NCBI GenBank assembly: GCA_024684375.1
Contig: JAIKWZ010000022.1
Span: 1 to 64,000 of the forward strand
Length of the DNA: 64,000 nucleotides
Source of the DNA: Clostridiales bacterium
GTDB lineage: Bacteria > Bacillota > Clostridia > Christensenellales > Aristaeellaceae
Direction of reading: 5' to 3'
Below the pieces are notes generated by a model. That model ran no database searches, had not been told where the DNA came from, and saw only the letters and a program-made list of their open reading frames with translations. The position numbers and the translations under genes are program-made. Positions 27,961 to 36,378 of the stretch are shown piece after piece (the first letter of the stretch is position 1; each line of letters starts with the position of its first letter).

Positions 27961-30042
27961 TTACTTGGTGATGTAATAGTCCGCGCCTTTCAGGTAATAA
28001 TCCTCGCTGCTCTTATCCACGATATGCAGGTTGGAGTTGGCGTACTCTCCCCTGTGCAGGTCGTAACTGTCGTAAAAGCCCGTCTCGGCCAGATACACCT
28101 CGCCGGTAGCGCTGTCATACAGGCGGTCATAACCCATAAAGCCGTCGCTCCACTTCTGGAAGCTGATATCGTGGGATTTTTCGCGGGCGTACCAGGCGTC
28201 CACCATGGCGTCGTGGGCCGCCTGCATGGTCCTGGCCTGCTCAAGCAGCGCCTGCGTCTCGGCGTTGGAAAGATCTATGGCCTGCCTCACATAGCTCTGG
28301 GTGAACCCGAAAGAGCCCAGGCACTCGGTGAGCACAGGCTCCAGCTCGCTCAGTTCGCCCAGCGGCGCGGTCACGCCCATGAAGATATACACCGTATACG
28401 GCCAGCCGTCAACGCCGAAGAAATCCACATACGGAGTGTTTATCGGCTGCGCGGTCACCAGCCCTTCGCACTTCTGGCCCAGGTAATCCTCAAATGTGAT
28501 CCGGCCGATCACGTTCTCGCCGCAGTCCGCCGGGGCGGGCAGCGAGCTCTTCGTCTTTTCGATGATCTGGGGATTGCTTATCTGCGGAAGCACGGACGGG
28601 TCAAGCGTAAGCTTGGCGTCATAAAACCTTTCGCAGAAGTCGTATACCTGGGGAATGCTGTCCAGCACGCCCTTAAGCGTGCAGCTTTCCATTACGGGCG
28701 CGTATGCGCTTATCATGTAAATGGAATTGCCGCCCAGGCTGTCGTTCACCTGCTTATACTTCTGCCGGGCCGCCTCGCTCTTTAAGAAGGGTTCCATCTT
28801 CATCAGGAAGAATATGGTGCGGTCGGGGTTCGCGGGATCCCACACCTTGAAGCTGAAGGTCATGAACTCGCCTTCGGTCATAATCTTCCAGCCCTTGGGT
28901 ATCTTCATGCTGAAGCGGCTGTCGGAGACCTCCTCGGTGCCGGACACGATGGGCTGCGCCGCCACGGCGTTAAGCTGTTTCGTGCCGCTGTTCACAGCGG
29001 GCGTCGGCTGGGCAGAGGTGGGCGTCTGCGCGGACACGGCGCCGTCCGGCGTATAGTAGCGCACCGCGGCTTCAAGTATCTCAAGCGTGGCTTCCCTCTC
29101 GCTGTTAAGGAAACGGGTGTTGTATTCCACGTCCCCGTCGCCGCGCACTTCCACAAGATGTATCTGGTTGATGAGCGCTCCGGAAGAGCCCCTGTATATG
29201 TAAGTCTCGCCCAGCAGCCGCTTGCCGCCGACATCATAGTATTCGTGCAGAGCGTAGCTCACCAGGTTTTCTCCGTAAGTTTCCTTCATGTAGTTGGGAT
29301 AAACTTCCTGCACGTACTTCTGCGGGTCATTCAGCTTGGTGGGCCTGCGCCAGATCAGCACGTTAGGCACGTAACCCGGTTCGTCGCCCCAGATGCGCAG
29401 GCCGTTGCCCTCCTGCCATGTGTAGGAAAGGCCGGCGGGCATCTTCGTGGAATAGCCCTGTTCGTCGCAGCGCACGTCCGCCAGGCCGTCGGCGACCGCG
29501 GGTTCGGGCGCCTCCGCGCCGTCCGGCCGGTAGGAGCGCACCACCGTGTCAAGCAGCTTAAGGGTGTCGCTCGGGTCGTTTTCAGGGTATTTGGCCAGAT
29601 ACTCCACGTCCCCGTCCTCTCTCAGCTCTATCATAAGCGATACCACCAGCTTGTTGCCGTTCACCTCGTAATGGTAGTGAGCCGCCAGCAGCGTTTTGCC
29701 TCCGATGTCATAGTCGGCGCAGGGATTGGTGCTCACCTTGTTGTCGTAGCTCTCCTCCATGAATTCCCTGTACACGTTGTTCAGGTAATTCACGGGGTTT
29801 TTGAACCTGTGCTCTCCAGTACGGCGGTACACCGTGATGTACGGAACGTATCCCTTCGAGCGCACGAATACGCGGAAGCCTACATCGTCCTCCCAGGCGC
29901 CTTCCTTCCCCGACGGGAGGCTTATGGTAAACGCCTGTTCGTCACAGCGCGCTTCCACCGTCCCGTCTGCCGCGAACGCCCTGACGCTCTCGGCGCCGCA
30001 CAGCAGCACCAGCGCCAATATCACGCAAATAATACGTCTCAT
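27961..30042 (-). CDS. Large secreted protein with duplicated N-terminal domains
   Basis: 693-residue exported protein with a signal peptide (about 1-25). Residues about 28-175 and 187-338 are clear internal duplicates: both start with a VxARCDEQ or DVRCDEQ strand and contain YVPxxxxxRR, NYMKETY/FMEESY, YDIGGK/YDVGGK and GDVEY elements, ending with YxPDGA. A Thr/Pro/Ala linker leads to a third domain of the same general look (about 365-520, FSMKIPKGWKIM) and an unassigned C-terminus. No family name or activity can be given. The promoter lies close upstream. Confidence 0.8.
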   Translation of the reverse strand: MRRIICVILALVLLCGAESVRAFAADGTVEARCDEQAFTISLPSGKEGAWEDDVGFRVFVRSKGYVPYITVYRRTGEHRFKNPVNYLNNVYREFMEESYDNKVSTNPCADYDIGGKTLLAAHYHYEVNGNKLVVSLMIELREDGDVEYLAKYPENDPSDTLKLLDTVVRSYRPDGAEAPEPAVADGLADVRCDEQGYSTKMPAGLSYTWQEGNGLRIWGDEPGYVPNVLIWRRPTKLNDPQKYVQEVYPNYMKETYGENLVSYALHEYYDVGGKRLLGETYIYRGSSGALINQIHLVEVRGDGDVEYNTRFLNSEREATLEILEAAVRYYTPDGAVSAQTPTSAQPTPAVNSGTKQLNAVAAQPIVSGTEEVSDSRFSMKIPKGWKIMTEGEFMTFSFKVWDPANPDRTIFFLMKMEPFLKSEAARQKYKQVNDSLGGNSIYMISAYAPVMESCTLKGVLDSIPQVYDFCERFYDAKLTLDPSVLPQISNPQIIEKTKSSLPAPADCGENVIGRITFEDYLGQKCEGLVTAQPINTPYVDFFGVDGWPYTVYIFMGVTAPLGELSELEPVLTECLGSFGFTQSYVRQAIDLSNAETQALLEQARTMQAAHDAMVDAWYAREKSHDISFQKWSDGFMGYDRLYDSATGEVYLAETGFYDSYDLHRGEYANSNLHIVDKSSEDYYLKGADYYITK

Positions 30043-30077
30043 GGTTATTTCTCCTTTAATGATCGTCTGCCGATCTC

Positions 30078-30106
30078 ATTATACATAAGTTTACAATGCA
30101 TTACAA
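30078..30106 (-). promoter_or_regulatory. Promoter of the large secreted protein gene
   Basis: On the minus strand TTGTAA (30101-30106) and TATAAT (30078-30083) are separated by 17 bp; the start codon lies 36 bp further on with AAAGGAG before it. Confidence 0.6.
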
Positions 30107-30172
30107 GCCCCCGCGCCTGCCGGGCAGACCTCAAACGTTCCTCGCGCTGCCCGGATATATATTCACAACAAA

Positions 30173-30418
30173 AAGAACGGCATCGTTTCATCCGTTCTTA
30201 TAAAAACGCCTCCGGAACAGGCCGCTAAGGCGCCGCAATGCAGGGCTTCAGCTTGGCAAAAAGCAGGCTGTGACTCACAGGCCTGATGGTCAAAACATAC
30301 CCTTTCGAACAAACCAACGGCTAACAAAAAAGAGCGATTCCCGCAGAAATCGCCCCAAAAACAGGTTAATTACTTCCCGAAATACCTCTTCAGCAGACCC
30401 GCAAACGCCTTGCCGTGC
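30173..30418 (+). other. Chromosome flank carrying the displaced original rubrerythrin 3' end
   Basis: No complete gene is present. 30173-30200 has a stem AAGAACGG/CCGTTCTT. 30334-30357 is a terminator-like stem matching the one behind the intact rubrerythrin gene (49171-49199). 30370-30418 reads, on the minus strand, as the last 15 codons of a rubrerythrin (GKAFAGLLKRYFGK then stop). This is the host gene end cut off by the integrated element. Confidence 0.8.
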
Positions 30419-30438
30419 CGGGCTTCGTCCCTGGCCAT
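30419..30438. repeat. attL core of the integrative element (20-bp direct repeat)
   Basis: CGGGCTTCGTCCCTGGCCAT is identical to 49271-49290. Left of it lies the old rubrerythrin 3' end, right of it the element and its integrase. Confidence 0.85.
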
Positions 30439-30457
30439 CGTGGGGCTGCGCCCCACG
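30439..30457 (+). repeat. Perfect hairpin abutting the attL core
   Basis: CGTGGGGC and GCCCCACG pair around TGC directly after the core repeat. It has no T-run and is absent at the other end. Confidence 0.6.
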
Positions 30458-30530
30458 GGGTGTTTTGGAAGTAATATAGGCGGGAGATGCTCTGATGAAA
30501 TCATATGGCAAGATGGAGGTAATTGTCAAT

Positions 30531-30624
30531 CATCTTTGAGGCAATTTTGAAGCATCTTTCTAACATCTTCTGTTCATCTCACAAACATCTTGGTGACAAC
30601 TTTTGTTCTACTCTCTAACATCTT
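30531..30624 (+). repeat. Left arm-type integrase sites (AACATCTT repeats)
   Basis: AACATCTT occurs at 30562, 30584 and 30617, with related CATCTTT sequences at 30531 and 30553. The same motif recurs near the right end (about 48953-49080). Spacing and location between core and integrase fit arm-binding sites of a tyrosine integrase (inference). Confidence 0.55.
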
Positions 30625-30669
30625 TGAGGTTGTATAGACACCTTTTAGTACACAAAAGAAGGTGAATTT

Positions 30670-31881
30670 ATGGCAAAAAAGACTGCTGGGGTGTATCAGA
30701 ACGATAAAGGTTTCTGGGAATATCGTTTCGTTGTAAGCATCAACGGGAAAAGGATTAGTCGCAGAAAAAGCACTGATGAGTACGGAAACCACTTCAAAAC
30801 AAAGAAAGAAGCAATAGCTGCCCGTGAAGCCGATATAGTGAATACTCGGCAAGAGAGAACTATAAAACCTAAACCCGTGCGGCGAACAGTCAAAGAAGTC
30901 TTTGAAGAATATCGTTCCGATGGTAGAAAAGACAGAGCATATCAGACCAAGCGCAAGCAGAATAGCATATGGGAAAATCATCTGAAGGATAAGTTTGGAA
31001 AGAGATACGTGGATGAAATAAGCAGTGGTGAAGTCATAGACTATCTCGCACGACTGTATTATGATGATGATTATGCCTTTATGTATGTAGAAAGCTTTCT
31101 CAAAATGTTCTACCTCATCTTCGGTCAGGCATATTCCAGAAACTATCTGGATGTAGACAGTTATAACAAGCTGTGTGTGAACAAGAATACGAAAATCCAT
31201 ATGCCGAAAATCAAATCCGATGACGATACGGATATTGTGGCTTTCAGCAGAGAAGAGCTTGAAAAACTGGATGCGTACTTCAAAGGCACAAACGCTGAAA
31301 CGGCTTATCTGCTGGGCAGGTATTGTGGGTTGCGTATCAATGAGACATTCGGGCTGAAATGGGACAAGGTTGACTTTGAAGCGGGAACCATTACCATTGA
31401 CAGGCAGATGACATACCAAGACAGCCTTGTCAAACTTATCGGCCCGAAAACAATCAACTCAAACCGCACGATAATAATGTGTGATTATTTGAAACAATTT
31501 CTCTGGGAGCGAAAGCTCCAACGCGATAAGGATATGGTGGAACTGAAAGCTGTGCGCATTCAAAACCGCCGCCTGATAGACGATATTGACGGGAGCCAAA
31601 TATATTCTACTGAACTTGTCAACTGTCTGCCAAACGGCAAAATACAGACGGTCAACAGTATGAAATATCCAACACGTGAGATAAAAGAGAAACTTGGGAT
31701 TGATTTCAAGTATCATTATCTGCGGCATACCTTCGGCACAATGATGGCAGAAATGAATACACCCACTCACTTGCTCTGTAATCAGATGGGACACGGCAAC
31801 ATCAATGTGACACAACGCTATTATATCGCGATTTCCAAAGACGGTATGCAAATACTCCAGAACAACATCAATCAGCTATAA
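30670..31881 (+). CDS. Tyrosine recombinase/integrase of the element
   Basis: 403-residue integrase of the Tn916/phage type. An N-terminal arm-binding domain (about 8-60, GFWEYRFVVSINGKRISRRK) precedes a SAM-like core-binding domain (about 70-180) and the catalytic domain. Catalytic residues are visible: Arg222 in CGLRINE, His349-x-x-Arg352 in HYLRH, His375 in GHGN and Tyr384 in TQRYY. It is located 230 bp from attL and should catalyse insertion and excision at the rubrerythrin site. It ends at a terminator shared with the WYL gene. Confidence 0.96.
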   Translation: MAKKTAGVYQNDKGFWEYRFVVSINGKRISRRKSTDEYGNHFKTKKEAIAAREADIVNTRQERTIKPKPVRRTVKEVFEEYRSDGRKDRAYQTKRKQNSIWENHLKDKFGKRYVDEISSGEVIDYLARLYYDDDYAFMYVESFLKMFYLIFGQAYSRNYLDVDSYNKLCVNKNTKIHMPKIKSDDDTDIVAFSREELEKLDAYFKGTNAETAYLLGRYCGLRINETFGLKWDKVDFEAGTITIDRQMTYQDSLVKLIGPKTINSNRTIIMCDYLKQFLWERKLQRDKDMVELKAVRIQNRRLIDDIDGSQIYSTELVNCLPNGKIQTVNSMKYPTREIKEKLGIDFKYHYLRHTFGTMMAEMNTPTHLLCNQMGHGNINVTQRYYIAISKDGMQILQNNINQL

Positions 31882-31887
31882 AAAAGG

Positions 31888-31920
31888 AACCCGCAGACAG
31901 TCATTTGTCTGCGGGTTTTT
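31888..31920. terminator. Bidirectional terminator between integrase and WYL gene
   Basis: Perfect 12-bp stem AACCCGCAGACA/TGTCTGCGGGTT (31888-31899, 31906-31917) with A-run before and T-run after. The WYL stop codon lies inside the 6-base loop. Confidence 0.9.
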
Positions 31921-33091
31921 CAATGGTCTGCGCTGCGGTTTTATCCACTGATTTATCGGTTGGTACAGTGCTGTAAACGGCTTTTACCATATCCAGATAA
32001 TCAATGAACTGTTGTTTGACGGTATCAGGAGACAGGATTTGCACGCGCTTTCCAAACCGCAGGAGCCAAGCAAAAAACTGCTGGCTTACATCCACGGTAG
32101 CGGTCATTTTGAAATGATGGTCGTCCAGTGCCCTGTACATTACATCTTTTGTACCGAACTGCTCAATGAACGTATCAAGCAAAGACATAATGGAACGTAC
32201 ACTGACCTGTACCTGTTCCCCACTATACATAGAAATGGTGCGCTGCGCAAATGTGCGGATATCTATCTTTTTGAACTCATCGTCACCTTCGCGCGGCTCT
32301 CCGGTCAAGCGCACATCTTTCATACGGTCAACGCGATAAGTCCATATTTTCTGTTCATCACGGTTGAAGGCCAGCAGATAATAGTTTCCGTTATCAATAA
32401 TCAAATGGAATGGGCTAATGACATTCGGCTTTCCCGGCCTACGTTCAACCTGTTCGTTCAGACTGTCTATGGAGTATTTCATATAGCTGAACTTTATCTT
32501 TTCGGGCACGTGGGGTTTTCCCTCAATCCGCGTGCTCATTGCTTCAGTAATCTTGGAGATATTATTGAATACGTGACGGTTGTTTGTTTTTACACGGTCT
32601 GTCAGAAAAGCATCGTGCCTGATTTTCTCGGCCTGATGAATGCTGACAAAATCGCCTATTACGTGGTCAACAAGCCGTTTTGCCTGTCCCTCGGCAATAT
32701 ACTTGGATGAATAGACACATTCCGCCAATAGACGTATATCGTTGAAATCATACTGGCGGAAAGCACTACTCACATAGAAGCCTTTACGCTTTTTATCATA
32801 TACCACAAGCCGGATGGAAGTATCTTCTTTGTTAGCTTCTAACTCTGCTTTGGCTTCATCAATCGTACAACCATTCTGTAGCATCAGGGCTACTTCATTG
32901 ATTGCATCAATATCTTTATAAATGGAACGGCGCTCGGCTTCAATTCCACAGTCTACTTCAAGAAATGCAATGATTTCAGATGCGGTTTTGAGATGGTCTT
33001 CATCCGTCTCTTTCACCAGATATTGTAAAACCACATATGGCTTGATTTTCTGGTTTTCTCTTTTTCCGCGTGCTGCTTCCTTTTCCGGCAT
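31901..33091 (-). CDS. WYL-domain transcriptional regulator
   Basis: 396-residue regulator with an N-terminal winged helix (about 15-70, KTASEIIAFL then RSIYKDIDAI), a WYL domain in the middle (about 190-290, VISPFHLIIDNGNYYLLAF and YRVDRMKDV) and a C-terminal WCX extension (about 300-370). WYL proteins sense nucleic acid or nucleotide ligands and several regulate phage-defence loci. ATG 33091 with GGGGA upstream is preferred to GTG 33112. It lies convergent to the integrase and beside the RM operon, so it may control element or defence genes (inference). Confidence 0.9.
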   Translation of the reverse strand: MPEKEAARGKRENQKIKPYVVLQYLVKETDEDHLKTASEIIAFLEVDCGIEAERRSIYKDIDAINEVALMLQNGCTIDEAKAELEANKEDTSIRLVVYDKKRKGFYVSSAFRQYDFNDIRLLAECVYSSKYIAEGQAKRLVDHVIGDFVSIHQAEKIRHDAFLTDRVKTNNRHVFNNISKITEAMSTRIEGKPHVPEKIKFSYMKYSIDSLNEQVERRPGKPNVISPFHLIIDNGNYYLLAFNRDEQKIWTYRVDRMKDVRLTGEPREGDDEFKKIDIRTFAQRTISMYSGEQVQVSVRSIMSLLDTFIEQFGTKDVMYRALDDHHFKMTATVDVSQQFFAWLLRFGKRVQILSPDTVKQQFIDYLDMVKAVYSTVPTDKSVDKTAAQTIEKPADK

Positions 33092-33168
33092 ATCAGCATC
33101 CCCATTTATCACTTACTAATATAATTATATCATACCTGATTTAGACAATAAAGCAACTTCGGGTTAGA

Positions 33169-33459
33169 TTAGCGTTTGAAAGCACGTTTTAGTGCATCAA
33201 ACAAACTGGATTTGACCTGTTCTGCAGAGAAAACCACTTTTGCTTCCTGCTGTTTTGGCTGCTCCGCTTCTTTGGCCTGTTGGCGCAATTCACGTAAACA
33301 TTCTTCTTTCACCCGCGCTGTAATCACCGGTATTGCTTCCTCTATCATTTTTGCGCACATCGCACGAAAGTCTAAAATGTGTTGGTCGTGCGCTGTCTCT
33401 ACTCTTATTCTGTCCAACTGGTCAACGTAACTTTTGAAATAGTTGTAATCATTTGCCAT
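33169..33459 (-). CDS. Small hypothetical protein of the element
   Basis: 96-residue mostly helical protein, with a charged Gln/Glu/Lys stretch near 60-75 and a basic C-terminus (FDALKRAFKR). Not recognised. GGAGG lies 4-8 bases upstream of the ATG. It lies between the WYL regulator and a small helix-turn-helix gene, all on the minus strand. Confidence 0.7.
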   Translation of the reverse strand: MANDYNYFKSYVDQLDRIRVETAHDQHILDFRAMCAKMIEEAIPVITARVKEECLRELRQQAKEAEQPKQQEAKVVFSAEQVKSSLFDALKRAFKR

Positions 33460-33520
33460 AAATTATCCTCCTTTGAAATACATCTCCTATACACGATGAG
33501 ACAAGAGATGAATTATATAA

Positions 33521-33778
33521 TTATTGATTTATATTGGCCGAATTGATTAACTCCGCCATTTTCAGGCGGTATGGCTCGTTTTGAATAAAGTAAATCAAAA
33601 GCCTGTCTACTTTTTCGGGCGACAAATGGACATTGGTGTTTTTCCACTTATACAAGGTATCGGCCTTTATGCCCGTAGCATCGGCTATGTGCTTGATACT
33701 GCCACCGTCAAGTCCAATTGCAGTCAATAGCAGGGCTTCGGTTTCGGCATATGTTTTATAGTGAAAATCGAAAGTCAT
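33521..33778 (-). CDS. Small helix-turn-helix protein
   Basis: 85-residue protein; the ATG at 33778 has AGGAGG 11 bases upstream and is preferred to the longer frame from 33844. A helix-turn-helix is visible (GSIKHIADATGIKADTLYKW, about 28-47) followed by HLSPEKVDRLLIYF. It is probably a DNA-binding regulator of the element, divergent from hsdM with a 167-bp gap. Confidence 0.7.
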   Translation of the reverse strand: MTFDFHYKTYAETEALLLTAIGLDGGSIKHIADATGIKADTLYKWKNTNVHLSPEKVDRLLIYFIQNEPYRLKMAELINSANINQ

Positions 33779-33945
33779 CGGTATTCTCACCTCCTCGGAA
33801 TAAAGGTATGAAGTCGAGAGTATATTTCCTGCTTTTTCTGTCACATTCTAAAAAATAGCATTATCTTGATTGAATAAGTATGTTATATTTGATAGAATAC
33901 TCATAACAATATCTGACACTGAAACGATTTTAGGGGGACAATACT

Positions 33946-35508
33946 ATGCCCGATATAAAAAAAGAACAAGAGCGCGACGAACTGCACCGCGCTATCTGGG
34001 CGATTGCCGATGAACTGCGCGGCAGCGTGGACGGCTGGGATTTCAAGAATTACGTACTGGGCACGATGTTTTACCGTTATATCAGTGAAAACCTGACCAC
34101 CTACATCAATGACGGCGAACACGAATTCGGCGATGCTGATTTTGACTATGCGAAAATGTCTGACGCCGACGCCGAGGAAGCCCGCGACGGTCTGATTGAG
34201 GAAAAAGGTTTCTTCATCCTTCCGAGCGAATTGTTCTGCAATGTGTGCACGAATGCGGCGCAGGATGAAAACCTGAACGAAACCCTGGAAACCGTATTCC
34301 GTCACATTGAAGACAGCGCGAAAGGCAGCACTTCTGAGAGTAGTTTTGCTGGTTTGTTTGACGATTTCGACGTGAACAGCAATAAGCTGGGTGCGACGGT
34401 TGCCAAGCGGAACGAACGGCTCTGCAAACTCTTGTGGGGCGTGCGTGACATGGCGTTGGGCGAAGTGAAGAATCACGACATTGACGCCTTCGGTGACGCT
34501 TACGAATACCTGATGACCATGTACGCCAGCAACGCGGGCAAGAGCGGCGGCGAGTTCTTCACGCCTGCCGACGTTTCCGAACTGCTGACCCGTCTGGGCA
34601 CGGTGGGCAAAACCGAAATCAATAAGGTGTATGACCCCGCCTGCGGCTCTGGTTCCCTGCTGTTGAAGGCTGAAAAAGTGCTGGGGCACGATGCTGTGCG
34701 CAACGGCTTCTTCGGGCAAGAAATTAACATCACTACCTACAACCTGTGCCGCATCAACATGTTCCTGCATGACGTGGGCTTTGATAAGTTCAACATCGCC
34801 TGCGAGGACACACTAACCGCGCCGCAGCATTGGGACGATGAACCGTTTGAACTGATTGTTTCCAATCCACCCTATTCCATCAAGTGGGCAGGCGACGCGA
34901 ATCCCATTCTTATTAATGACCCGCGCTATTCGCCTGCTGGCGTGCTGGCACCTAAGAGTGCCGCAGACTTCGCCTTCATCATGCACTCTCTTTCGTGGCT
35001 GGCGGCAAACGGCACGGCGGCAATTGTATGCTTCCCTGGTATTATGTACCGCGGCGGTGCGGAGCAAAAAATCCGCAAATATCTGATTGACAATAACTTC
35101 GTGGATTGCGTAATTCAGCTACCAAGTAACTTGTTCTTTGGCACTGGAATTGCTACCTGCATCATGGTGCTGAAAAAGAACAAGACCGACAACAAAACCC
35201 TGTTCATCGACGCCACCAAAGAGTGCATCAAGGTAACGAAAAACAACAGGCTAACGGCAGAAAACACCGAAACCATTGTCAGCACTTTTGCAAGCCGCGA
35301 AGAAAAGCCTCACTTCTCCCATCTTGCCGCGTATGATGAAATCGTGGGGAACGACTATAACCTGTCCGTCAGCACTTACGTGGAAGCAGAAGACACGCGG
35401 GAACAGGTGGACATCGAGAAGCTGAACGCGGAGATTGAGGAAATCGTGAAGCGGGAAGATGAACTGCGGGCAGCCATCCGACAGATTATCGAGGAAATTG
35501 AGGGTTAA
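33946..35508 (+). CDS. hsdM: Type I restriction-modification DNA methylase subunit HsdM
   Basis: 520-residue N6-adenine methyltransferase. The N-terminal HsdM bundle covers about 1-165, then the methylase domain with SAM motif [11 protein letters not shown] near 229, the catalytic NPPYS motif near 306 and the target-region segment [17 protein letters not shown] near 395; a C-terminal coil (about 480-515) contacts HsdS. With HsdS it methylates host DNA, with HsdR it forms the restriction complex. First gene of the five-gene RM operon; the next gene starts 4 bp after its stop. Confidence 0.97.
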   Translation: MPDIKKEQERDELHRAIWAIADELRGSVDGWDFKNYVLGTMFYRYISENLTTYINDGEHEFGDADFDYAKMSDADAEEARDGLIEEKGFFILPSELFCNVCTNAAQDENLNETLETVFRHIEDSAKGSTSESSFAGLFDDFDVNSNKLGATVAKRNERLCKLLWGVRDMALGEVKNHDIDAFGDAYEYLMTMYASNAGKSGGEFFTPADVSELLTRLGTVGKTEINKVYDPACGSGSLLLKAEKVLGHDAVRNGFFGQEINITTYNLCRINMFLHDVGFDKFNIACEDTLTAPQHWDDEPFELIVSNPPYSIKWAGDANPILINDPRYSPAGVLAPKSAADFAFIMHSLSWLAANGTAAIVCFPGIMYRGGAEQKIRKYLIDNNFVDCVIQLPSNLFFGTGIATCIMVLKKNKTDNKTLFIDATKECIKVTKNNRLTAENTETIVSTFASREEKPHFSHLAAYDEIVGNDYNLSVSTYVEAEDTREQVDIEKLNAEIEEIVKREDELRAAIRQIIEEIEG

Positions 35509-35512
35509 TCCA

Positions 35513-36376
35513 ATGGGAAATAAGCAGCACACCGTTCCTGTCTGCTATTTAGCTAATTTTGGAATCAACGGAAATGAGCAGCGTCTCTCTTGGATTTACT
35601 ATTATTCTATACTGGATGATAAAGGCGGTATGTGCAGAGTAGACAACATTGCGTATGAAAATGGCTTTTATAACATCGACGAATTAGGCAAACAAAAAGA
35701 AATCATCGAAAATATGTATGCCAACATGGTTGAACCAGAGTTGACGGAAATCTTGAAAAGACTTTATTCATTAATCAAAATAAATCCGTCAGAAAGAGAA
35801 AGCAGCATTATAAGACTATCAAATGACGAGAAAGAACATATGGCAGCAATAATCGCTATGTTATTGACAAGAACAAGGAGTTATCGAAATCGGTACAAGA
35901 ACATTTTCGGCCAATTAGAACAATCTTTTCCAGATGGAGTGATACCACATTATAAGAAAGAAGACTATCAGAGAATCCACACACAAGCTATCATTGGTTT
36001 TCAAGACAGTAATTTTTTTGCTAACCTTTTGAACGACAGGAACTGGGTTTTTCTCATTAACCATACTGAGATTCCTTTCCTGACTTCAGATAATCCAGTG
36101 GTTCAGATTAATCATAGCGAGGAGGAGCACCTATCACCAGTTGACCCAAGAATATCCTTCTATTATCCCTTGTCACCTAATATTGGCTTGGAAATCTATC
36201 ATAAGGATACTCTAAAAACTGACATGGGATATTTTGATGTATATTTGGATAAACATGTGGAATGGTACAACACAAATATATCTTGTTACTGTTCAAGACA
36301 TGTATTCTCAAATAAGGATATTTCTGAATTCGGTTATCAAAATCTGTTTGATGGTATAAGGAAGTTGGTGAAATAG
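35513..36376 (+). CDS. DUF4238 protein embedded in the type I RM operon
   Basis: 287-residue protein beginning with KQHTVPVCYLANFG, the DUF4238 signature (KQHYVPxxYLxxF). The middle is helical; the segment FLTSDNPVVQI near 200 and FYYPLSPNIGLEIY near 220 are the conserved second part of the family. Biochemical activity is unknown. It is AT-richer than hsdM, begins 4 bp after hsdM and ends 2 bp before hsdS, so it is transcribed with the RM genes. Such placement suggests an accessory defence role (inference). Confidence 0.85.
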   Translation: MGNKQHTVPVCYLANFGINGNEQRLSWIYYYSILDDKGGMCRVDNIAYENGFYNIDELGKQKEIIENMYANMVEPELTEILKRLYSLIKINPSERESSIIRLSNDEKEHMAAIIAMLLTRTRSYRNRYKNIFGQLEQSFPDGVIPHYKKEDYQRIHTQAIIGFQDSNFFANLLNDRNWVFLINHTEIPFLTSDNPVVQINHSEEEHLSPVDPRISFYYPLSPNIGLEIYHKDTLKTDMGYFDVYLDKHVEWYNTNISCYCSRHVFSNKDISEFGYQNLFDGIRKLVK

Positions 36377-36378
36377 GC

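Noticed and set aside
30290-30529. Minus-strand frame of 79 codons across attL
   Set aside because: It joins element sequence to the old rubrerythrin 3' end in another frame and has no conserved features.
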